Origin: Tigriopus japonicus
Lineage: Eukaryota > Arthropoda > Copepoda > Harpacticoida > Harpacticidae
Length of the DNA: 64,000 nucleotides
Assembly: GCA_010645155.1 (NCBI GenBank)
Contig: CM021316.1
Coordinates: forward strand, 4,227,220-4,291,219
Reading direction: 5' to 3'
Both the position numbers and the translations under genes were made by a program. Below the pieces are notes generated by a model. That model did no database searches, was not told the origin of the DNA, and was given only the letters and a program-made list of their open reading frames with translations. This document shows, piece after piece, positions 44,501 through 56,500 of the stretch. Each line of letters begins with the position of its first letter. The first letter of the stretch is position 1.

Positions 44501-47500
44501 GGGTAAAAGAGACCTAAAATGCTAAAATGGGAGGTTTTGATGGCTGCTTGGATATTTTGTGTTTGTTTAACTCATTGGACACTCATGAATTCATGAATTA
44601 GGTGCCTGAGTAATATTTAAAATGGCAGAAACCCTTGATCCATGGATATTGGTTTGTCTTGGGGCTGAACCCACCGGGAACTTTCAGATTTTACTTTTAA
44701 ATAACACTTGAAGAGGAACTTGTTGTTCTTGTTGTATTGTTAAGTAGCAATAGTTTGTCATTGCTCTTCTATTCTTTCTGAGCCACAAGTACAGTTGCTT
44801 TCTCAAAAGTTAGAGAACACTGGGCATTGACAAACAGTTCCTTGAAAAACTGATGGCATTGCACTATTGCTTAAATGATTCTTAGTCTTGATCATTGAAG
44901 CCTCAGTTCAGGAGCTCTTTTCCAACACAAATGAAACCAATTTGAAACCAAAAATGAAACCACAAATGAAACCAAAAATCTGATTTCAAAACCACTCTTT
45001 GATATGCCTCAGACACCTTAATCTGCTTTGGCACACAAATGCTATTGGCCAAACATCCAAATCAATGTTCAAAGCCAGAGCATGGGGGATTTTGGGCACT
45101 ATTGACTAGCAAGCATGGCTCAAAAAGTTCTTTAGAGCCTTTGAATCAATGACATAATTGTGGCATCTGAAAACATAGGTATTCCTACCCACTGCAATTG
45201 GGTTTTTAGATGAGATAACACGCAATTTGAAGCTTTTTCTTCTCTTGACTGTCTTAACGTTCTTTGTTGTTGTTTACACTTAGGCCCAAGTTGGCGGGTG
45301 ATTGCAAAAGGTGACCATTCCTTGCTGGAGGGAGTTAACCCCAGAATCATCCGACAAAATCATAGAGAGTTGACTGAGCCTGTCCTATCTATGCATATCT
45401 ATGCTTTGAAATACAACTGGACAGCGGGCCAGGTTGACCAAATGTTGCAAGAGTCCTAAATGTCAAACGGTTAGAAAGTTTTGATTGGTACTCTTGAATT
45501 GATATTTGAATGTACCCTCTGGGTACACATTATTTTCAGATTTTTAATAATTTGACCCATAGTCATGTTGGTTGAGTTGCAAGTACATTTCTTGAACTGA
45601 GTTCAACTCATTGATGGAGCTTGGAACCCTTTTTGCATTTCGAGTGAAAGCACAAGCACATGAGGTTATTGACATATTTTTAAATTTGGCTCCATGACTG
45701 GGGAAGCAGAGAAACAGCAAACTGTGTTCATAACAAAATCCTTGCTCATGGGAGTGACATTTCTCTCCATTTAGCCCGCTAGTTTTTATGTATAATTGGA
45801 CAAATGTTATTTTGTGTGAAGGGTCTGGAAACTGGCTGGTACAGTAGTCGGTGTTGGCCGCCGTTCGAGGCGTCATGTCCACTTCCCCCACTTTGTCGAC
45901 TTTGCAGATCTTCGTCGTTGTTCACTAGTTCCGTTTTGGCTGTTGATTAGTGTCCTATTTTCGTTTCGGTCCGCCATCTGTGGTCGTGAAAAAGGGCTTA
46001 TCCTTCCAGAGAGGACAGGGAGGAGATTCGAACTCAAGACCTCTCTCTTGACAGGAAGGTGCCTTATCCACTTGACCACATCTCCTCCCCTTTTTTCTGT
46101 TTTTTTTTTTATTGATTTTTATGATGGAACAAAAATTTATGATATTGGATTTTGTTTAGTCCTTCACATATACAATCAAAATTGGGATCAAGTTTTTGGG
46201 CGGGCAGTACGTTTTTCAAAAACTCTTTAAGCCTTAAAATGTCGGCACCAGAGACCTGGTGTTGATGCCGACACCGAAAGCCCAAAAAGTTGGTGTCAAC
46301 ACCTTGGCACCGACACGGGCTTCTCGCCCGCCCCTACTTCAACCCTACAAATGAAACGAACTTGTTTGGGCACAACTGCTAGGGAAACGTCACAGCCAAA
46401 GGTCAGCTGGGGCCTGAAAATTATCCAACAAAATATTAGGCCTGTCTGCCCCAGCTACTGATGGGAAACAAGCTGCAGCTTGAAGAGGAGTTTGGGCCAA
46501 GCAACAGTTTTCAGCTGTGCTTGAAAGCTTGCAAGCAGTTTCAAGCACCTTTACCCGGTGTCAGGCTTGCCAGTTAAAATTCAATTTGTTGGCCACCGGA
46601 AATGGAGTAAAATAGTTTGCACTCAAGTTTAACGAAGCATGCTTCATATAGCCCTTAAGAAGGCAAATATCTTGAAAAATCTATGCAAAAAAATGACAAA
46701 TTCTGCAACAGCATAGGAGTTTCTGCTTCTATTTTTAGATCAGGCAAAAAGGACAACAAATAGCTTGGCAACCCTGCTATTCACCGTAGGTCCTCTGAGC
46801 CCTGTGGCTTGAATGCTTGGTTTAGCTTGAGGCAGCTGAAATGGAAACAAGCCCAGCTTGAAAAATTGAAGTGCTTGATAGCTTGGGAAATCCCATCAGT
46901 AGCCCCAGCGTCTCCTCTCTGCCAACTCTGTGGTATAAGGGCTCGGCCGATCTGATTCTGCCTTCATTTTTGAAGTGTGACGAGTTTTCAATTGAAGATC
47001 GAGATTTCACGTGTTTAAAAATAGTGCGATGGTGTCAGTCAACTACTTTTATGCCTTGATTACATCTACTTATTTGAGATATAATAAAAAAAGTACACTT
47101 TTAAATCGAAGTTGTTAAAAAAGTAGGTGATTCTGATATTTTTGGTAGCTACATGCAATGTACCGATATTGCGACGTACCAACGTGTTTTAAAATGCGCT
47201 AAAAAGTACTCTGGCTTCCTGTAAGAGTGAAATAAAAAAAACAACTTTTCACCAAACCTCACATTTATGTCAGAGGGCCAGACCTAATCAGGGTTCAAAC
47301 TTTACTTGTAGACCAATTTCAATCATCCCTCTTGCCTCGCTTGACTCAATGAACACGTAATTTACTTTAAAAACAATTTCATGCTTTTGATTCAAGCAAA
47401 CTCATTGGCCGCTATGATGATCGATATCAAAGGATGCACGATTGGGATTTTTAAGATTACCGCTCTGACCCTGAATTATCGTTCCGACGCGGCCAGCCGT

Positions 47501-50500
47501 CCAAACCGAAAGCGTCGTCTTGCTTTAGTCCAAAACAACAAGAGCAACTTACGAGAGGGAAAAACCAAAAGACCTTTCATGATTAGCATCAGAAGATGTT
47601 TGAACGATGTTATAGGCAACCAATCAACAAACCCACCAATCGAGCAACCATGGGAATCCAGACTAAAGCCAAGAAACAACTAGATTCAACACGCAAGCTT
47701 AAGTGAAAATAATGTAAGAATGAAAGCACCAAACACTGACACCGTTCCAAAACATTTCGAGAAAAAATGCCACAGCATCAGAAACTTCAATTGTTGGAAA
47801 GATTCTTCACCCCTATATCAGAATGACCCAATGGAAGTGAACAAAATGATATGTCATGGACAGAATCAAGCCTCAATGTGACCTATCTTACACCATATTG
47901 TTGATGAATAAATCCCCGATAACTGAAACTTTTTTGATGAAAGGCTTACAAAATTTCCTTTTAACATCGATCTTCTTTGGACTATAAAGTGATTCATCCG
48001 ATTTCAATCGGCCTAAATGGTTTATGGGGTCCTTAAAGTTATCACTGCTAAGTGTTGTTGAAGCGTCAAAAGTGATCTAATGTCCGCAAAATTGCTGCCT
48101 TGTTGTCATTGGTTGAGCGGGCTCAATTCTAAACCAATACCTGACTTTGTTTAGATTAGTGACCTCACTGAATCGTTGGCTAATTGGTCTGGTCTCATAC
48201 TGTCTGAGACATTGCTGGTATCAGCCCCATCAGAACTACAGAGTTTGCATTTAACAACATGTGTTTGCACTCTACCGGGCTTAATATAAGAGAAAATAAT
48301 ATCTTACCCTATCGTCTGAAAAGGCATCATGATGGTCGCCTAAACGAGTGATGTTGGTTTTGATGGTTTGGATCATGGTGAATGCCCCACTGTTGCCTCC
48401 ATAGTAGATGATAACGTATAAGCTGCTTAACAGCTAGGTAAATAATAAAAGAGATATGATGACATTAGTCGTAAAATGCATAAATTCCTTACTGATAACT
48501 AGGGCCCTGGATTTTTTTGTTGCGTAGAGGAAATTGCAGACGGTTCAAAAGTAAGGTCAGCTGACGATCACGCTTTTAACCCATAAGCTGACACTCTGCT
48601 GTGAAATTTCTGGGACTAACAACAAAAAATCCAGGCCGTACTGAAGAATCGGGCAGAAAAGGCGTGGCAATATGCTGTTTTTGGAGACAAGAGAAGTATT
48701 TTATCATGTGGTCAAAATGGCTTTTTATGTGATAAAAAGTTAGAAACATGTGATTTCTTAACAGCTTATTATTACTCAACACACACATGTAAGAGCTGAA
48801 AGCATAAAGTAAACTAGTGTCAATTTTGCAACCTTTTGATCCTCATATTGTCATTATTTTGTTGAATAAGCTAATTCCATTAACACAAGGAAAATTCATT
48901 CAATTGGCAAATACAAACGAGACTGAAATTTTTTTGGGATGATCAGCTGTAAGTTGTGAACTGTACTTCTTGTTTTAATTTAATCAGGCTGACTGCACAT
49001 AAATGCGTTCAAACTTGACCACGTCTCAATCATGGTCAAGGCTAAAGACTGTAATGAAAGATTGCCAATGTCAAAAAATCTGTGGCTTGTCTCTGATAAG
49101 GCCTTCAGAGTTCAAAATTGCACTTTCAGTGAGTACTAAGAGAGCCAGTTTATGTACTATGTTCTTGCACCTTCTATGAGTCGTTGACAAACTTTTGGCT
49201 TTTCTTTTACATTTCCTTGTGCAACGCGTAACTCAAACTTGAAGTTTATTGCCCTGCAGGTCAACTAATATTGTTTCAGTTTGTCACACAAATGAAATAA
49301 GGCATTTTACTAAAAGTTTCATTCCCTCCCCTGTTTGAGTGTGTCTGAAAATGATCACTCAGAGATCACCATGCAAGAGTGCGAAGAAGGGGGGCTTCTC
49401 CTTTTCTCTTTTTCTCTCTCATCTCTTGTTTCTCTTAAAGGTGACTGATAATAGATCTAAAAGTTGAATCTTACAATAACATTGTAAAATGTCAAATTTA
49501 TATTTCAAAATGTTAACATCAAATTTCAGTACAATCTTCTATAATTTTCACCTAATGGCCGGTTATTTCAAAGCCCTGTGGTGGGATGAGAGCCATTCAT
49601 ACTTAGTAATATGGCTTAACTAATTTTCAACTTTTACACCAAAGGTTTTGCGGATTCTGCCACCAGATGTCGTGAATCGGGGCCGAATTGCATCTTAGAT
49701 CAGGGCAAGTTTCCCTCTTCTCTAAAAGTAGCTCATGTCGTTCCAATTTTTAAGGGCGGAGATAAGTCACTCCCTAATAATTATAGGCCCATTTCTCTGA
49801 CATCCAGCATTGCAAAGGTTTTTGAGAAGATTATGAAGTCCAAGCTTGTTGAGTATTTGGAAGTCCATGATTTAATTCCTTCTGGGCAGCATAGGTTTCG
49901 AGCTCATTTTAGTACAGTCACCCCATTAGTTGATCATATTGAGCAAAATCATTGAAGGGCTCGAAAGTCACGAGTCAGTTGGTGTAGTCTATCTTGACTT
50001 TGCCAAGGATTTTGATAAGGTAGATCATGATCTTTTGCTCGATCAACTCAAAGAGTTTGGGGTCCAGGGTAAGGTCCTGACTTGGATTGATAGTTTTATA
50101 AGCGAAAGGAAGCAGGTAGTGAAAGTTGAAGGATCTTTTAGCGGCTTGTATGATGTCAAGTCAGGTGTTCCGCAAGGTTCAATTTTAGGTCCGCTCTTGT
50201 TTATTCTCTTTATTGCTCCTCTCCAGAAGTTTAGAACAAAAGCCAGTATTTCTTCATATGCTGATGACACAAATTAGTTTGTGGAAGGAATGGCCAGGAC
50301 TCAAAATATTTAGTTGAGTGCTTGGAGAAAATCTACTCTTGGGTTGGCTAGAGTAATATGGCATTGAACGGGATGAAATTCGGCGTCAAAAATTTGGCGT
50401 CAAAATTAGATGTTCCCCTCATAGACAATGGAGGTTGTGATATTGAACAGGTATCGTCCATGAGGGATTTGGGAGTTGTCGTCCAAGATGATGGAAAGTT

Positions 50501-53500
50501 TGATGAGCATATCCAGTTGAAAGTGGGGAAGGCATTTCAAACGTGCGGCTGGATCTATCGCACTTTCAAGTCCAGAGATAGTATTACGATGCTAACTTTG
50601 TACAAGTCGATTGTTCAGCCGCATCTTGAATATGCCTCACCCATTTGGGCTCCAATGAGTTCAGCAGGTTTGCAAAAGGTCGAGAAGGTCCAAAGATGTT
50701 TTACTTGGAACATCACAGGAATGAGAGGGCTCTCGTATTGGGAGAGGCTCCAGAAGTTAGGGCTGTCCAGTACTCAGAGGAGGTATGAATGATACCGTAT
50801 GTTTAAAGAGCATTTATGGGCTCTGTCCAAACCCAGGATTTGAGATCAGTTGTAGCGATCGTAGAGGTTTTACGTGCGCTCTGAGAGCACCTCCAAATCC
50901 TAAGGAATCAAGGCTAGTTCGAACAATGAAGTCCTCCTCTATTCTTTATCGGGCTCCTTCATTGTTCAATTTTTTGCTTATTTGCCTCGGTCGGAAATAT
51001 GTAGGAGCTGATCCTCTAACAGCATTTAAGGCAGGATTGGACAAATTTTTAAACTATTCCTGACCAACCCACTATACAAGGGTTGTATAGATCTGCCAAC
51101 AGTAACTCATTGGTAGATCAAATTTCATATAAACATTAATTATTGAAACTATACTAATGATCAACTCTTTTTACAGGGAATCCTTGTAGCGGGATTGAAA
51201 AAAAAAGAATTGTGAAACTCAATTATCTCGGTGCCAAGAAGATGATTGGATGTACAGTAACGAAAATGACAAGTGTGACAATGTTTTTTTGCAAAGTGTG
51301 ACAAACCTTTAGAGAACAGCTTTATATTGAATCATGCTTGAATGTTTGGCTTCAATTTTATCTTTAGCTAAGCTTGGGAAGAAATGTGTTTTAAAATTCA
51401 ACTTTAAACTTATAACTTGAAAGTGATCATTTCAACTGTCAGTGTTGCACATTGGCCATCATTTGTCTCATAAAAAAAGATGAAAGATGTTACACACGCA
51501 CACGCAGTCACCCCGATATCGTCTTGAAAAGAAGAAAAAAGCACATGTCATTGCAGTGGAAATTAGTTTTGCTAGAAAATCTTCTTCATGAGCATGCGTT
51601 TGAAATGTAACATTCAAACATAAGGCTGAAGAATGATTCAACTTATCTTAATATTGAAGTAAAGTGGAAAGTAATGAAACAGCACTGTGAATGTTCATTT
51701 CTGAAATGTTATAGTGGTAATGGTTATCATGTGAGGTTCGGACGAAAGGGCCAACCAGTGTTGCCAGAAGTTTTTAACTAGTCATGCCACACAACATCAT
51801 GAAAAAGACCAGATTGGGTTTGACAGAAACAAATTGTGTCATGCTATGATTGGCAGTTTAGCTAACAAATTTGGAAACCAAAAGTATTGATTTAATGGAA
51901 TTCAGACGTCCTAGATTTACTCCAAAGAATGAATGTGAGATTAAAACCACTCATTAATAATCTTGAATCTGAAAATTGAGAATCTGTCAATCAAGGTTTT
52001 TTGTTAGTTCAATAGCTAAAGATATTCTTGCTTCTGTTTTGAAAGTAGAACATGTTCTAAGTCCATGGCATTTGCCATTTTACAATAAGGGAAGCTCAGT
52101 AAACATCAGCTGGGCCTATTTTTTGATCTGTAGCACCGTCGTGGCCTCTGGTGCTTCCCTAAAATTCTACGATCGCATCTCAATCTCGACCGTTTGTTGC
52201 GGAGCAACTGAACGTTTGAAATATTTGATCGAGCGCAGAACAGGAAAGAACAGAATCACCAGAAACGGGCGGCGCAATACTAAGGAGCACAAAATCAACA
52301 ACCTTTTTCTCACTGTGCTTATCCAATTTGAAGCTATTGATTTAAAAATATCTGGCAACGCTGCTGAGTTTTTCTGTCGACCAGACCTCACTTTGTCACC
52401 ATTACCCTTATAGTAAAGATGACACCTTCCTTGACATTTTGGGGTTCTCCTGACAACCAATCAGATTCTCTGCACCAAGACAATGGTCTAATCAGAGAGA
52501 AGCTATAGATTTGTCGACATTGCCAATCTTTTATTAATAAAGCCTTTGGTCAAGACAAGCTTGATAAAACGAGTCTTGAAGGCAGAGTGGTTTGCAAGCT
52601 GTATGAACAGTACTTTGCTCTTTTATGACACTGTTTCTCAATCAGCTGATGCAAAGTCAATCCACCCATGTGAAAAGTTCAAGTTTTTTTTTGTCTATGA
52701 GTTTTTGAATTATTATTGAATTATTGACGTTGAGACAACTATCAGTTGTCACCCTAAATAGTGACAAAAAGACGATTTTTAAAGATTTTGATGATGAATT
52801 GATCAATACAAGTTTTACATGTTTTAGGCAGTGATAGTATGCCAACACTTTCACGTCCCATTTCTGTGTCGTCGTTAGTTTAGAAACAACAATTTGTTGG
52901 ATTTAATATACTTTCGCTGTGGCTTCCACAATTGTGGTTTTGGTTTCGGTTACGCCGAAAATCAAAACAGTAAAATAATGCAAGGCCTTGGATAATGACA
53001 GGATGTGAAAACGGGATCGATCATAAAGTGGGCAAGGAACAGAAGTAGAGAGAAGAAGGAAGGAATTTTGAACAATTGTAAAGAACGTTGGGAAACAACT
53101 TATATTTGTTGAGCAAATTTTTGATTATGAGCAAAGCCGCTTGAAACCTCTAGCGTTTAGAGGACGTTTATTTTGGCCATTGATGCAGTCAAGGAAACGT
53201 ATCCTTAACTGATCCCTTTCTGATCATGAACACAAACTAGTCCAACATAGGTGTATATTCCAAAAATCATTCATGGTTACAACATAAATGGTTGCATTAT
53301 GGCTTTAACATAAAACACAATTGAAAAAGCGGCAAAGCAACTTTATTTTAGAACGAAGCAACAACATTCATTGAATCTTTAATTATTGTGTTGTTTCCTA
53401 ACAACGTTATTTACATTTCTTACATGAAAGAAACATTCAAGTCGTTTCAAAACACTTATTGCAGTAGCTTTTTATCAAATCTCATTTGAACTCGAGCTCA

Positions 53501-56500
53501 GGCTCCTTAGTGAAAAGAAAGCTTGATTTCTCAAGCTCTCATTGAACACACTTTTCACCTTGCACTTCGTTACTTTCCAAAGTTAAGACTCGTTCAAGTT
53601 AAGTCAAGATAGAATTGAACTCTTCTCATATCTTCAATTCATCTTCTTTTGGTGCATAACCTTTTTCAAATAATTGGAGAAGCTGTGCAAGATTCGGATC
53701 TAAAATGAAACATCCTTTTGAACTATAAAATCAAATCAAGTTATCGCGAGTTGTAGCGCTAACAAGGCCGGGTGGTGGTGGTGAGGATCTGGAGTGGTGT
53801 CGTATATTCGAATATTTTGCTTTTTGTTTGCTTTTTGTCTGTGCACTATTTATTTTATACATGAGCCTGAACGGGGAGAAGTCTGAACGTATTTTGAATA
53901 TTCAGAGATATTTTTCGTCGTTTTGTTGAACACCTGACTATTTTCAAGAAATGCTTTTGCATGTAAAAATTGAATTTCATTTTTAAACTAGAATGTAACA
54001 TCTTTTAGGGCTAGTCGATCGACCACATTTTAGTAACTGGTTTAAATAGAAAACCCCCTCTATTCAATAAAAGTGAATCATGGCGGCATCAAATCTCAGC
54101 AAGAACCTTTAATTGTGATTGTAATACAAGTAGCATATGGTAAATGTGCCCTTGAAGCACCAGCATTTTTCCTCACTTGTTTTGATATGACGTTGCACCA
54201 TTTTCCTCGAAAGGGGTTTGTGTATTTCTATCAGTTATGTTTGTTGGAAAACTGTTAGGAAACCCCCCTATGTTTTACTTCTGTCAAGTGGAAACTGTTT
54301 AATTAGGTCAACAAGTTCAGAAAGGAAATCCTCCTGAGTGATTCCAGCAGTTTATCTTACTTTCGAAACTAATTGGAAGAGGAAAATTTTGAATGATTAA
54401 TATCCACTGCAATAGTTTCAGTGACATTGAGACTATAAATTTCTCAAAATAAAGAGAAATTTGCGTTAGGAATGCGTGGGAATGCCTCCCACAAAAATAA
54501 GTCACAATAACGTGATTGGTCGGGGAACATCGATGCAAATGAGTGTAAAAAAAAGATGAAGGCCGCGACAAATAATTAGTTCCAAACACTATCCATATCT
54601 ATTTTGCAGGTGAATGAGACTGGACATGAGATTGAAGAAGAGTTACCAACCCAGACTATGTAAACCATCTTCCTCCTTTGAGAACCTCCCGTTGTTCGAC
54701 CAATTTCATGGTCTGAAACACTGTACGACAAGGGTTTGCCTAATCAAAGTTTAGAGTTGTCTGAAAACATCGTAGGACTTGGGTCACTTTATTGCTCTAC
54801 ATTATTCCAAATATTTTGCTGTACTTGCAGTTCCTTCCTCCATGTCACACATGAATTCAGGCATTAATAAATCCGGCCCTATTAACATTCCAACTCATCA
54901 GAGTCGAAATTTATGGGACACTTTCAATTTAACTTTTGGGATTACATGTGGAATTAGGCCAAGCTGGGATTCAGGTCTTACTAGACCACAGGCGTATCAA
55001 CTGTCCAATGCTTGTATGCTGTTTCTTGCCTTTCTTTGAATATGCTTGCTTTCTTCAAGTACAAGTTTTATAAAAAAAATACTGTTATCACTAGGGCTCG
55101 TTAGAGCGCTATAATAAAAGAGTACGCGCATGTGCCATTTTGGTCCCAAGACGTAGGTTCCATTGCACTGTGGTTCTTGGGTTCGACCTGTTTGAGGCAA
55201 CTTTACCCATGCACTATTTACTACCAATTTGACGCTCATGATCTCAGCTTACCTTTGAAAGCATATTGTTTGACCTTAATAGCCTTTGAAGGCCAAGACG
55301 GGCCAAAACCTTTGGTGCCGGAAGATAACCTTCTCGTTCTCCTTAAACCTCGATGCACGTTCAAGCCCAGTGCTGCTGTGAATTGACTCGGTAATGTCAG
55401 CTCTTGATGACTTTTTGACTTTTTAGGAAAACTTAATCTAACTAGATACGAAATTAATTGGTGAATATTTAGAACGTCACTTGAAGCCATTAGAGCGTTT
55501 TCCTTACGCACAATATTGCATTGTCTTGTGAAATGACTTTTTTGTTGAACAATTATCTGGCAGCCCTGGTGAAGTTGCGCATTCGTAGCAGTCGTCAGGC
55601 TGACAGTGCTACAGACTGTTATGCCTAACTTTGTAAAAAGTTTTGATATTTTGTACTCATAATATATATGACAGAAGCTATTTAAGTAAGTTTTTGCAAT
55701 TCATCTATCAATTTTTGACTTTGTCACTAATTATTACATGAAACTAAAGAAGCTCATGGGATAGAAGTATCATTTCAATTATTGGACTTGATATAAAGCA
55801 AATTGTAATGGTTCTTTCTTCACATGAAATGTTTCAAACTTATGAATCAAAGATGCAAAGAAGTTGTGTTTGGTCTTGCTGAATCTCAAACTCATCAAAA
55901 ATATTGCAACAAAGAACTTCATACTGGTTTTGCTATTTTTTAAATGAAAATAGATTACCTAAATGAAATACTCACTTTCATGGAAAGATAAGCATATTTG
56001 GACAATTTTAGCTGGATATTTGGGGTCCAAACTGGCTAAGAGTGGATCAGAACATGGCTTGGGTGTTTGTTTTGTAGTACAGGAATTTTTTTTTGAGAAT
56101 TATAATAATTTTTTTATTAAGTTTTTGAAGGATTGGTCTCACTTCTGACACATCCCCAGCCATTTTGAGCCCGGAATCCCCAGCTTAATTTGTTTGTAAC
56201 ACTCTTCTATTGGAAAGGGCTTTTTCCAGATGTCATTGTAAATAACATCAACTTCCCTTCAGCAATAAATTCTCAAATCAAAAGTCATTCTTATATTGAT
56301 TTACCACCCAGAACATTGCAAAAATATATAGAGGGTATTGGTGAGAAGAAAAAAATAAAAAAAAGACAAGTGGAGAGCCTGAATGAATGATGGAGAAGAG
56401 AAAAAAATGAATAACTTGAGGTTAAAATAATATCAGGTAGGAGCAAAAGTCAACAGTTTTGATGACTGATTTGAAAGACGCACAAGAAGGGGTTGAGCAG

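Larger units (their letters stand above)
42816..46336. mobile_element. hAT-like element, 3.5 kb, no transposase found
   Basis: The ends are TAGGGATGGGTGACAGC and, inverted, TAGGGGCGGGCGAGAAG. The flanks CTTCAACT (42808-42815) and CTTCAACC (46337-46344) match at 7 of 8 bases. GGTGTCGG/CCGACACC motifs are repeated inside both ends (about 42850-42945 and 46230-46312). The length would suit an autonomous hAT, but the interior has only other repeats and short frames. Confidence 0.75.

Noticed and set aside
46010..46090. A functional tRNA gene (Asp-like anticodon)
   Set aside because: A- and B-box motifs are present but the anticodon stem pairs poorly and it lies inside a hAT-like element; a SINE head or pseudogene is more likely.
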